Below are positions 1 through 13,600 of a DNA stretch of 64,000 bases, in pieces; positions within the stretch are counted from its first letter, which is position 1; every line of letters begins with the position of its first letter. The DNA is from Panorpa germanica (Eukaryota; Arthropoda; Insecta; Mecoptera; Panorpidae). The notes below the pieces were generated by a model, which worked only from the letters and a program-made list of their open reading frames with translations, searched no databases and was not told the origin of the DNA. The stretch lies in contig OY783214.1 of assembly GCA_963678705.1 (NCBI GenBank), positions 7,502,001 to 7,566,000 on the forward strand, in the 5' to 3' direction. The position numbers and the translations under genes are program-made.

Positions 1-195
1 AATTAAAAATTACGCTCATTTAAATATCCCTACTTATTTTATTGCTTTTGTTTTAACCTATTAACCCTTTGAATAAGTATATATAATTGTATATAATGCT
101 TAGTATTTGGTTTTGGTTTTTTATTATATGTTAATTACTGAATTAAAATGTTAAATATCATGTGAAGGTATTTCAAATTGCACAACCGTTTTTCG

Positions 196-385
196 GCCTG
201 TTTTTATAAAAGTGAATCCTATTACTGACGATCTTGTATTATGTTTGCAGTTTTAATGATGTCGAAGCTTTACATGTATTATGTAAGAACATTATTTAAT
301 AAACTTGTTAGTAATCTAACCCAGAAAATACTGCGCTGATACCGAAGATCGAACCCAAAACACAGCAGTCTCGACGACTTTGTTG
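196..385 (-). mobile_element. Degenerate tRNA-derived SINE
   Basis: Read on the minus strand it shows a B-box-like GGGTTCGATC, the TATTTTCTGGGTT body motif and a decayed tail ending in CAGGCCG. The order is the same as in the intact SINE at 17017-17290. No intact poly(A) or target duplication is seen. Confidence 0.6.
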
Positions 386-868
386 TTCTTAGAAATGTTT
401 TTATTAATATCATGTTTATACATTTTATGAGGAGTATTTATAATAGAATAAATGAAATCTGCAGTGTTACTCTGGCAGACTATGTTGCAGGTGTTAAATT
501 ATATTTTAACGCACTAAAAATCTCTTGAATACAACTAGAATCTGTAGCGTAAATGGAAAAGATATGGTAAGGTATACATCTAAATGATTCTACTTCGATT
601 ATTTTATAGCTATTCCTAATGCATTTACTTATTAAAAAGGAATTCTTTAGATTTTATAAATTCTTAATAGTACTTTTTGTTCTTCAGAAGTTTTATGAAT
701 ATGCCAATGCGTAAAGGGGTAGATTTATGTTCTGAAAAACAGTAAAATGCACAGGGTTTATTTAGTTGTCAAAAATACCAACTGTTAAAGTTTAATTGTA
801 AGATACAATTCCAATTAAATTTGTTCAGAGTACCCGTACTTAAGTATTTTATTAATATCAAAATAAGA
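386..868. other. No recognisable feature
   Basis: AT-rich non-coding DNA. No coding, RNA or repeat structure was recognised. Confidence 0.4.
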
Positions 869-1068
869 AGCATACTAAAATATCCGAGGTGGCCAGTATG
901 CTTAGTCATAGACAGGTTATGGCATAAAGCGGGGTTAAAAGTATAGGTAGTAATAATAGTAATGAAATGTAAATAGATAAAATGTAAGTAAAATACAGTA
1001 AGAAGGGCGAAAGAAGGACCGTGGTCCTAAGAAACCCGTGAAGTATTAATAATAAAAAAAAAGTAATA
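869..1068 (+). mobile_element. 5'-truncated LINE 3' end
   Basis: Matches the 3' end of the LINE on the minus strand at 43450-43890. Shared stretches include ATACTAAAATATCCGAGGTGG and AGTAAGAAGGGCGAAA. It then runs to a poly(A)-like end after AATAATAAAA. The coding frame is broken. Confidence 0.65.
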
Positions 1069-1200
1069 GAAGCGCCTGATTTAATGGCAAATTTGTTTCT
1101 TTCATGTTTTATTTTTAGTTTTTCTAAAAATTTCCAATCTATTTAATTTATAGTATAATAAATTCTAAACCAATAGTATTATTTACTTATATTAAAAAAA

Positions 1201-1532
1201 TTTATTAAAAAATCAAATTTATTTTATATATATTTCTATAATAATTTTAACAACAATATAAGTCCTATATAATTTAAATTAACCTTGATAAAAAATACTG
1301 TAAATTTTTTAATAATATTAATTTTGAAAGTAACATTTAAAAATAGATTTACAATGTAACATATGACTAAGGTGATGCATTGAAAATTATATTGATAATT
1401 ATGTATTTTTAATTTATCAATATTTTCAAATAATAAAATAAAAATGGTGTACATAACATTAAGTCGCTTTGGTGAAACTAAATAAATATGCCTATTATAA
1501 TAAATGCACTCAAAATTACAATTAAATTTCAT
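1201..1532 (-). other. Desaturase A 3' UTR with candidate poly(A) signals
   Basis: AT-rich sequence after the stop. AATAAA occurs on the minus strand at 1218-1223 and again at 1201-1206. The true cleavage site is not known. Confidence 0.5.
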
Positions 1533-1696
1533 TTAATTGGTTTTATCTTTCATATTTAGTAATTCTTCTTGGTCTTCACATGGAATATCTACATCTCCGT
1601 AACCCCAAACTGCTGCCTCGTCGTGGTGGTGTTCGTGAGATCCATCTCCAGATCGTTGAGCGCGTCGAGCAATCATTTGGGGGGACACCGATTTAC
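1533..1696 (-). CDS. Desaturase A last coding exon
   Basis: 164 nt. Encodes the cytosolic C-terminal tail: KSVSPQMIARRAQRSGDGSH, then the His-rich stretch HEHHHDEAA, VWGYGDVDIP and a polar end, with stop TAA at 1533-1535. The RSGDGSH and WGYGD blocks correspond to the conserved RTGDG and WGWGD tail motifs of the family. The acceptor is TTCAG. Confidence 0.95.
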
Positions 1697-4600
1697 CTGA
1701 AAATTAAAAAATAAACATAGATTAAAAATGTGTTGTTTGAAAAGTTCCAGGACTCTTATAGAGATGGAGCTTATTAGTTAAAAATGGTAATGGTGTAACC
1801 ATAAAGATATAAGACTAGAGTGCGCCAGATACTGTAATATAGGCAAAGAGAAAGATAGCCACGAATGTCCTCTGTGATTGACTGCCTAATATATTATTTA
1901 AAATTTACTGTATGCCACACTAACTATTTACAAATATTCTTATCTTTATTTTTATTTTAACAATAGCGTCTACTTGCTTGTTTACCCTCTACCATACCGC
2001 CAATCAACCAAGCCAGCAGCATCGGTTCTACTAGGAAGAAACAGATAGGACACTCGGTAGGCTATCTCTCGTTTTGCATCTATCGCTCCCTTTTACACGC
2101 GGCCGTACACTTCGGGTACTCTATTCTTATATTTCTATGGGTGTGACGCACGACTTCATCCTTTACTAATCTAAATTTGATCTCTCTGCCATTTAGAATT
2201 AATAGAATTTTGAAATATATACAATTGCTTATCAATTTTTTAACTAGTTATTTTATAATGATTAGAAATTCTATAAATTCGATATTATTTCACGGTTTGC
2301 AATTTTAAATTTGCAAATTATGTTTTATATCTGTGAATAATAAAAATACACATTTGTGTTTGTAAATGTAAAATGCGCATATCGAAAAGTTTGTGATAAC
2401 ATTTTACGTCGCCAGTTATCAAAAAATGAAAAACATGGTTAGTTTCAGATAAGGTGCATTTAAATAAATTTCAATTAAAATATTTTAATATTTTGTGGTT
2501 TTGATTTATTCTTTTTACAATCATAACATGTTTTTTGTAAGTCAAGGAAATGGAGGATTGCATTAAACGAAACGAAATCGGTGCATGTTAATTTCACCAA
2601 CAAAAGGACTAATTACATTCCGGTATTAATAAATGACCAAGCTATTTCGTATGCGAATACAGCAAAGTATCTAGGAATGACTTTAGATGCCAAACTTCGT
2701 TGGAAGGCTCACGTGAAGAAAAAGAGAGATGAACTGGGAATAGGATATAAAAAATGTACTGGCTAATGGGACGCAAATCCACATTATCCATACATAACAA
2801 GCTAATGCTGTATAAGCAAATATTGAAACCAATTTGGACATATGGAATCCAGCTATGGGGCTGTACTAAGAAATGTAACATCATATGCATTCAGACTTTC
2901 CAAAATAATATTCTGAGGAACATAGTGAATCTCAAAGTAACTACAGTAGCTGAAGAAATTACGGAAATTGCAAGAAAGCACGAGCAACGTCTCCAACACC
3001 ATGTCAACGTGAAAGCGTTTCACCTGCTGCACACGAATGGACTGACAAGAAGATTAAAGAGAACTAAGCCATTTGAGCTAGTATGACGACCGACAGAAAA
3101 ATAGTATCAACAATGGTTAATACTCTGAGATTATTAGATATTGAATGTTATTAGATAGTTTTTTTTTTTTTTTTAATATAGTTTCTCGGGCTTCCTAGGC
3201 ACGTAGCCTGTTATCGCCCCTAATATTGTTCTGCTTCTTCTTATACGTTATTAGATAGTTTATATAAACTAGTTATAACAATATAATAGGTATAATAAAG
3301 AAAAAGAAAATAACATGTTTTACTTAAATGTGTATAAAAGATATACATACGATCATAGGCCCATCCCACTTTAGCGAAGAAATCTATGAACGCAGTAGTG
3401 ATGTTGAACATATAATCTCCCAATTCTCCTGTTTTGTAATCCCATGGGAACACGTGATGATAATTATGCCATCCTTCTCCTAGAGCTGCAATTGCAACGC
3501 CCAAATTCTCTACGGGACTTATATATCTACAAGAAAAGAAAACATAAGTTAAATAATTAAAAGATAATAACAGAATTGTAATTTATCTAATTATACATAC
3601 TGGTCATATGGTTTTTGGCCCCACATATGTGCTACACTGTTTACGAAAAATGCAATGTTTAAAGTGACGCAGAATCTGCAGTTGAAGTTTACCCAGAATG
3701 AGTTCCATAGAGTCTCGTCCCAACAATACCAAGGAACTACAACTGGAATTCCGATTGTGAATATTGCAAATAGAGGGATGTATAACCTAGAAACAGAATT
3801 CATTTTAAATTCAATGCGAACTTCGATTATGAACTCGACTTCGTTGAATGTAACAATTCATAACAAGTCTAACCGTTTTTGCCACATGACGATTGGATCT
3901 GCTTCAAGGTCACTCATGTCAATACTTTTACGTTTTGCAACAACCTCTGGATGTGGTGTAACAAATAACCATCCCACGTGTGAGAAGAAGAATCCACGTT
4001 TAGCATTATGAGGATCTGCATCAGTTTCGCTGTACTTGTGGTGCACTCTATGATCCAAGGCCCACGTGTATGCATCACGCTAAACAAATACAAAAATATT
4101 TTTATGCTTGTATCATAGACCGAGGAGTGTCATTCCATATATTCCAATCTATTCTAAGAATAATAAACTTGTATATAACGTCGTAAAGTGACGCTAGTTT
4201 TATGTATTTTATTCCATTTTTAAATTAAAATATTTTACTTGACTTAACAGACTTATTTTCAATTTTCAAAATTTATGCGTTTCTTTACCAACTACTTTAA
4301 ATAATTATGCAGTTGTGAAACACAACTGCATATAAATCTTTTACTGAATTAAATATAAAAAAGTTTATTGTAATAGGAAATGAATATATTAATTAAAGGT
4401 ATGTAATGGTGCTATAACCTAGACACCAATTTTATTATTGATAATACTATCAAGAGACCTTTAGGTAATAATACGACCATTACTGCTTGCTTATCAAATA
4501 CATATATTATAAAATTAGTTTAAAAAACGTACTGTAAAGTATCATTCCCAGTCATTGCTTTAATTTAATTTTGTATTTAATTTAAATTGTTTAGCATATG

Positions 4601-7600
4601 GAAATACGCGTAGTCATTCATAGTACCATTTTTAATTTAATTTTTTTTTTAAGGTTTCTTAGATTTTTAGAACCTTACAAGATCCAATGTTTTAAATTAA
4701 AAATATTGAATTAAGAAAAACTATATTATATTATAACCTCCAAAATGTGACATTCTATCAAAATGCAGTAGGATTTACTTTTAAAAGAAGTTTTTGAAAA
4801 ATATAGAAGTGAAAACAATTTCTATTATTAATTGTTATTAAAAATAGCAATTTAAATTATTTCACATACAATTTTGTCGAACTGTCAAAATTTATTTTAC
4901 TGACGATGCATACGCACCAACTAAATTAACTAAACTTAAATTAAAACAAAAATGTGAAAAGGAATGCTTAAACGAGAACCTGAAATCTACATTAAAATAT
5001 TAAATAAAAACAGTAAATTATGTATCAAAACAGTGTAAACAAAAACAAAAACAAAACAAAATAAAATAAATGTTTAGTTTTATATATTCAAATAATAACT
5101 TTATTCGAACATATGACTATATAACAATATTTGCATTTGTGACTGGAAAGAATAGAATTGGAAAAAATTATACATTCTCATAGCTAGTAAAAATATTGTT
5201 ATTCAAATTTTAAAGTTACAAAAACGAAATTAATATAAGTTTTTATTAAAAATGAAAATTAGAAACGTTAAAATGAATCTATGTTAATTTTAAATGTAAA
5301 TATATAGTAGGTATACCTGTCCAGTGGCTGTGAATAGAGTGACCAATAATAATCGAAGGGGCCACTTCGCCTTGTAGGCCCTGTGTGACCATAATCTGTG
5401 GGCCCCAGCAGTAATACCAAATCCTGTTGTGTATATCGTCATAAAAGCTGAAAGATAAAAATATAATGCATTAGTAAACGAATCAGTGTAGCAATAACCT
5501 TACATGACAATTTGCAACATCACGAGTTGAGTCTAGTAACAATATTACATAACGCTTATGTTTGATAACATTATGAGTCACATTTGAATATATAATTACT
5601 CGTATGTAATTGTTATCAAACGAAGCCAGAAAAAAGCCGGAATAGTTTTTTTTTAACACATTGATTTGTTTGTTGTAGACGGGTCAATAAAATGATAAGA
5701 TAGTCGTAATCTGATAACCGTATAATAGCGGTTACTGTTATACAATGTAATATTAAATAATATCTAAAAAATGTAAAACATGTTGCACTTTTGATGATTC
5801 AGCGAAATCATCTATCAATTGTAGATAGCTGTAAAAAAATTATTATAAGGTTTTTTAAATTGGTTATGCTGTCAAAAAATTAAAGAATTTCTTTAAAAGC
5901 AATCGAGTCCAAATTTTTCTGTCACATTATGCGTGATAATGAAATGTTGTGCAATTCTATTTCATTATAAATATCTTAATATATATAAATTACGTGTCAC
6001 GTTGTGTGTCCGCGATGGACTCCTAAACTACTTAACCGATTTTAATCAAATTTGTACACCGTGTGCAGTTTGATCCAACTTGAAAGATAGGATAGCTTAC
6101 ATCTCAATTTATGATTGCAATATTATCTTATTGCAAATTATTTGTCTATTAATTATCTGTTAGCTCCAAACGATGACATCTGGCGACGATGATGGCGACA
6201 TCTGTTGACTAGATTGAGTAAATATTCAATAGATGGCGCTATGTAATGTAATATGACAAAAACGTTAGTCACAGCAACGCGTGGCCGGGACAGCTAGTAT
6301 TTCTTATAGATTTTTAATTTTTTAAGCTAAACATTGTTTTTTAAATGATTCAAGGATAAATTTTTTATATGTGTATATTAGATAAGTTTTTAACCACTAT
6401 TTTGTAGTTTTCCTGTCGGTCATTAATGCTCACCAAAAAAGATAATGGGCTTGTGTCCTATGTCTTAATTTCTATAAAAGTGTACTATATATTGATAAAG
6501 TGGTTTACTAGAACCTCAAATGTTCAATTACTTTTTAATAACTCCTAATATGTTAAGAGATATTAACAATTAATAAAGTCATTTTGTCTCTTTAATTATT
6601 AAAAGTACACATTCCAAATGCATGTGACATCACAACCGCTGCCAACCTTACAACTCATAAATCTCTGCTATATGTATTTATATATCAAAATATCAAATAT
6701 TATTTACAGCTATTTCAAGGGACAATAAAATTTCAATATTATGTCTGCCTTAGCAGGGTTAAATAAAATAAAAACTTATTATTCTTTGACTTGACTTGAT
6801 TATTTGACTACCAACAGCTACAAGACATTACCACAGCACTGACCTACTCAACAAATAACTGTCATACAAATATGGCCGACCATTTCTAGCACTAAAACTA
6901 CAATTCAAATTTTTAATTGCTATATCTCCGTTAATAAAATAGACACGCCAATACACACTTATTAACATCAATTTCAATCAACAATTGAACAATCGACTAC
7001 TAAAAAATGAGGACACAAGCCCAAATCGAAACCGAAGTAACGCTGGTTAACATTAAACTGAGGTGATGTGAAATTATCATTCAGTGAAAACCTGGATCAA
7101 TAGATTTGGTGGAATTAGTCACTAGGCAAGGTGACACTTTAATCAATTCGTTAATGTCTGCCTCGAATTATACATGTAGAAATTTAATAAATATACCGGC
7201 ATCCTTTGTAGTTTGTACGAAATCTTTCAAACAATTTTGTGTTTTTAAATACTCGTAAAAAGTATACACTTATTTTTGTACTCGTAAACACATGGGTTTG
7301 AGTCCACAATAAGCAGAATATTTTGTGTATTTAACAATTACAATCCTTAGTGTTCAGTACAAAATTAGCACAGAACATAAAATGTGTCTCTGTTGACATT
7401 CTAGTTTAATATTGTATTGTTGTCTCTGGTAGAAATCTTACTCAGGGCAACACAGCGACGTGTTGGGCAACACAACGACGACTGCTGTGCACGCTACAGC
7501 CGTATGGCATTCGTGTCACTCGTGTTTTGGCTTTTGCACTGTCGTAGCATGTTTCGCAACCATTTTATATCATTAGAATTTGTGGTTAAATTTATATTAA

Positions 7601-10600
7601 AAAAGTGTAAAATAATTTTATCATTAAACAATTGAATAATTATTCAATCTACAAATACTCGCATGGTTTTATTTCGTACATGCGAAGCTGGTCCTTCGAA
7701 GCCTTACAAAGCCGATCCTTCGAGTTTATTAACCGCGTGTGTTTTACATTGTGTTTTTGGCGTTTTTTTTACATTTGCCCCTTGGTGATTGCCATTGAAT
7801 GGGTAATTGGGACGCTCTATTTTGGCGGATTCACGGAGGATTTGGATTTTACAACTACATTTCAAGAAGGTTTTAATTCGTAAATGCGAAGCTAGTCCTT
7901 CGAGAATTAAAACAAATTTGGTCTTACAAACCATTATTAACCGCGTGTGAATTCGTGGTGTTTTGAGGTTACATCTGTGTAGTAATCGGCACATGTGCAA
8001 GCTATTTCTTTACATTTACCCTATGGCGGCCTGGCAAGTCATCAATTGACATTGATTGGGTAATGTAACGCTTGATTTAAGCGGATTCACATATATTTTG
8101 GATACTACATGTTCACATTTCAAGAAAAATTGTTCAAGAAATTTATTATACGGAAAGGGGTGCAAGGAACCTAGAAGAGAGTAAAATACTTTTTTACTCA
8201 TCAAGGTACAATTCTATTATCATTATCTACAAGTACCGATTTATTAAAAAATTGCTAAATTCCTGGATTAAGCTGGATTAGTTTTCTCATCCACGTTTCA
8301 TCTAACATACAAGTACGAGTTTATCATCTAAGCAAGATGGAGGGGTTGAAGAGGCTTAAAACGGCGCGGACGACTGCAAAAGGTTCGATTTCAAGAATGG
8401 ACAATTATGTCAGCGACGCAAGGGCCCTCGAATCCGGTACGGTAGAGCTGCTGGAGGCGAAGAAAGAAAAGTTGATGGCTACCTATCACACGTACGAGCT
8501 CACGCAATCCAGTATTTTAGAAATTGATGAACAGGATGATGAAGACATCGAGGATGTAGAAGAAAAATACTTTAATATTCTAGCTAAGTTAAATGCCAGC
8601 ATCACCAAGTTGAAAGAAGTTAATAGGCCTACTTGTCCTAGCTTAGTGGCATCCAAGCTTCCAGCGGTGGAAATTCCAACCTTCGATGGCAAGGATATAA
8701 CCAGGTTTAGGCCCTTTTATGAGCTCTTCCAAGCAGTTGTTCACAATAATGCATCGCTGTCCGATGTACAGAGACTTTTTTATTTAAGAAAGTATCTCCT
8801 TGACGAGGCTCTCTCAATAATTATAAATTTGCCGCTTGTGAACAGCTCATATAAAGAGGCTCTTGATTTATTGTTAGCGCGGTATGATAATAAGGCGCGA
8901 TTAATTACTAATCATATAAATATATTACTTGATATTCCAAACATGCAGAAGGGTACTGCAATGGCTATAAGGGCTTTTTTATGTCAAGTAAAACAGCAAT
9001 TACAAGCGTTAAAAAATCTTGATGAGCCTGTAGACAAATGGGATATGATTCTAATCTCAATATTATGTAGAAAGCTAGATTTATTAACTAGTCGCAATTT
9101 CCATATGGAAAGAAATGTAGACAAACTGCCTACTATGGCAGAATTTATATCATTTTTAGAAAAACGTGCGATTGCACTTGAGGATAGCTCACCATATAAA
9201 AGTATGTCAAATGACAAAAATTATAAAGAGTATTCGTACTCGAGAGTTTCCAATGTCACTACTCGCTACAATTTAGCATGTAGATATTGTAATATGGACC
9301 ATCCCATTTTTAGATGTCCAAAATTTAAAATGGCTCCTTTAGAGTCGCGTAATTCATTTGTTCAAGAACATAAATTATGTTCGCTATGTTTAAAAGCCCA
9401 TAGTGGCAGGTGCTCCCTTGAGAATAATTATAAATGTCATAAATGTAAAGGCATGCATAGCAAATTGTTATGTGATAAAACAGATGCTGGTTCGCTGGCT
9501 GGCAAGACAACTGAATCTCCAGTTGTAATGTGCTGTAGCAATGATAGCTTGGGGGGTACCATATTGCTGCCTACTATGAAGGTAAAAATTGTTGACAATT
9601 TTGGTCGCGAGTTTCTAGTTCGTGCATTGCTCGATAGCGGTAGTCAAGCATCATTAGTGACTGCTGAACTCTTAAAAGAATTGCGTTTACGCACAAACAC
9701 TCATCCTAGTAAAATAATTGGTATAGGCAATAAAGCCACAAAATTATATCACTCAGCAATTATAAACATACAGTCTAATTACGACAGAAATATTAATCAC
9801 AAAGTGAATTGTCATGTAGTTGAATCTATCACTACGCATTTGCCTCAAATTTTTATTGACACATCCAAAGTTATTTTTCCCAAAAATATTAAGCTAGCTG
9901 ATGAGCAGTATAATGTACCCTCGAAAATATCATTGCTATTGGGTGCGGATGTATATTTTGCCATTCTATTAGGTGGCTGTATTAAATTAAATAATGGCTC
10001 AGTTTTACAGAACACTACATTTGGATATGTAGTTGCAGGTAAACTGCATAATCAATTTAATTATAATGTTATTAATGAGCCAAAAATGTTTCAAAATCAA
10101 AATAATTATTCAAGTAATATTATAGTATCTAATTTTGCCATTTCTGACCATACAACCCTTGAGAATGTTATGGGGCAATTTTGGATGACTGAGAAAGTCC
10201 CAGAAAAGACAGATAAGTTTACTGAGGAATATTTAAAGGCTGAACATATTTTTAAAAATTCAGTACTACTTGAAAATAATACTTTTACTGTAGATTTGCC
10301 ATTAGTCAGCCCAGTAAATGAACTAGAATTGGGGGATTCTTTCTCAGTCGCCCTGCAAAGATTCTGTGTGTTAGAAAACAGATTTAAACGAAATCCTTCA
10401 CTATTGAAGGTGTATAAAAAATTCATTGATCAGTATATAGAGATGGGACATGCCAGGGAAATAGACATAAATTCTTATGATGTTTATAATACTCCTAATT
10501 ATTTTTTAGCGCATCATGCAGTTACAAACGATGATAGCAAAACTACTAAATTGCGTGTGGTCTTTGATGGAAGCATGCGTTCTAAAAATAAGATTTCTCT

Positions 10601-13600
10601 CAACGATGTTATGCTGAATGGTCCTGTGGTTCAAGGCGAGCTCTTCGATATTCTCCTACTGTTTAGAACTTATGTGTACACAATTGTCTGTGACATAGAA
10701 AAAATGTTCCGCTGTATTCTCACAAATGACACTTACAATGTCTTACAAAATATCTTATGGAGAGATGATCCAGGTAAGCCCATCAGTTGTTTGCAATTAA
10801 AAACTGTAACATATGGACTCAAATCTTCTACCTTTTTGGCCACACGATGTCTCATAGAACTTGCCCATCGCTACAAACATAAATATCCTCTCGCAGCGAG
10901 AGCAATGTGCCATAATACGTATGTTGATGATGTCATAGTTGGGTGCGATGACGTGGAAGAGTTATCTGAATTAAAGTCTCAATTAATTAGTTTGTTACAA
11001 TTAGGTAATTTTAAATTACACAAATGGTCTTCCAATCATCCCCCAGTGCTCGACGACATCTCTAGTGATAAAAAATATATCAATGAATTGGATTTAAATA
11101 AATCAGCCATTATTAAAACATTAGGTCTAAAATACAATGTTATTTTGGATACATTTACTTTTAAATGTCCTAACACGAATAGTAACAATTTGAATACTAA
11201 AAGAAAAGTGCTTAGTTTTATTGGGACTTTATTTGACCCGTTAGGATTGATTGGCCCTATAATTGTAGTTGCCAAGTTAATCATGCAAGAGCTTTGGTTT
11301 TTGAAAATAGATTGGGACGCACCGCTGCCTGACAAGCAATTACAGATGTGGGAAAAGTTCCTTAATGGTCTAAAGATAGCAGACAGCATTTCAATAGATC
11401 GACTTATAAAGGAGGAAAATTTTGTCACTGCAGAATTAATAGGCTATGCAGACGCATCTATGAAGGCGTACGGGTGCTGCCTATATTTAAGAACCATTAC
11501 AGCAAATGACAACGTAAAAACAAAATTAATTTGTGCCAAGTCTCGTGTGGCTCCACTAGGTAAGGTACTTACAATACCCCAACTAGAGCTAAATAGTGCA
11601 GTTTTGTTGGCACAACTTGCGGTTAGAGTTAGTAATTTACTCAAAACTAGATTGGAACATAGACTTTTCCTTTATTGTGATTCCAAAATAGTCCTTGCTT
11701 GGATTCAAGCGGACAAATTAAAAACCAATATCTATGTTAATAACAGAGTAAAGAAAATAACAGAGCTCACAGATAAATTCTCTTGGTACTATGTAAAATC
11801 AGCTGATAACCCAGCTGATATAATTTCTCGTGGTATAGAACCACAACACTTAAAAAATCAAAATCTTTGGTGGAACGGTCCCCAGTATCTATCCAATTCT
11901 CATTTTAAACATGATCATTATTTTGATTTAAATACAGTACTTCTATCAGACGATGAAGATAAAAACTGTAATGTTTGTAACATTGAAGTCGAACAAGCAC
12001 CGTTAATGCTAGACTTGTTTAAAAAATTCTCCAATATCAATAAGCTACAGCGTGTATTAGCTTATGTGTATAGATTCTTTAATAATTGTAAAAAGGCAGT
12101 ACACAGTTCAATTTGTTCTTATCTTACTATTTCTAAAAATAATATTTGTGGACATTTATCTCCACAAGAACTTCATAATTCTTTATTAATTATCATTCGC
12201 TCAGTTCAAAGGCAAATATTTTTTAAAGAAATAAAATGTCTCTTAGGTGGTATCATTATCAAGACCGGTATAGGTAATCTCCACCCTTTCATAGACAGCA
12301 CTGGTTTAATTCGTGTTGGTGGCAGATTGCAAAATGCAGGCATTGCAAAAGATAAAATGCACCCAGTCATACTGCCAAAGGACAACAATATCACTTCTAT
12401 CATAATCAAAAATGAGCACTTACGTTTGCTCCATGCTGGTGCTAGATTAGTACTCAGCTCCTTGTCTCAAAAGTTCTGGATTATCAATGGCATACGGGAG
12501 GTCAAAAAGGTACTATACAAATGTGTTATATGTTCACGATTGAAGGCTGAATCTGCTAAACAATTGATGGGTTCTTTGCCAGCTGACAGAGTTACAGCTA
12601 CAAGACCATTTCAGCATGTAGGTGTAGATTTTTGTGGACCTTTTAACATAAAGATAGCTCGCATACGTAAACCATTGATTACAAAAGGTTACATTTCATT
12701 GTTTGTTTGCTTTTCTACAAAGGCCATACACATGGAAGTGGTTTCTGATTTAAGAACTGAAACATTCTTGGCATGTCTCAATCGTTTTATTTCTAGACGA
12801 GGCATGCCTACTAAAATTTATTGTGACAATGCTAAAACATTCAAGGGTGCTGCTAATGAATTAAAAGAGTTGTATAATTTACAGACTAATAAGTCTCATA
12901 GAAATAATGTTATAAGTTTTTGTAATAATCTATATATAAAATTTATGTTTATACCCAGTTATGCTCCTGAATTTGGTGGTATATGGGAAGCAGGGGTCAA
13001 AAGTGTGAAGCACCACCTTAAGAGAGTAGTTGGTAATTTGGCCTTAACTTATGAAGAATTAAATTCAGTTGTCATACAGATTGAAGGTGTGCTAAACTCA
13101 AGACCACTGCTTCCACTAAGCCCAAATGAATATAAGTATTTGACTCCAGCACATTTTCTAATTGGCACTGCTCTGATTGAATACCCTGAAGTTAATTTAA
13201 CAGAGGTACCAGTCAATCGTCTTAAGTTTTGGAATATTGTTAAAAAACTAAAACAAGACTTTTGGCAAGCTTGGTCTAAGGATTATCTCACACAGCTTCA
13301 GAGCCGTCCCAAGTGGAAATATGCTAATGAAAACCTGAAAGAAGGTGATTTAGTCATTGTAAAGAATTTAAACTCACCCCCATTAAATTGGCCAATGGCC
13401 AGAATAACAAAGGTCTTTTTTGGTAAAGATGGAAAGGTGAGAGTGGCGGAAATAAAAATCGGTGATAAGATCTACAACAGACCCATCACAAAATTGTGTA
13501 GATTACCACTGAATTGATTGTTGTGTACATTATGCAATTGATAATGTATGCTAAAATGTTAATTACGTTTTCTGTTATCTTTAGAATAATTGTTATTTTG

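Noticed and set aside
3655..4011. 118-residue plus-strand frame
   Set aside because: Antisense shadow of desaturase A exons 3-4 and the intron between them.
7417..7635. 72-residue frame repeated at 13815-14033, and the 73-residue frames at 34196 and 36967
   Set aside because: They lie wholly inside LTRs and are duplicated because LTRs are.
10106..11428. Minus-strand frames of 106 and 130 residues
   Set aside because: Antisense shadows of the BEL pol frame.
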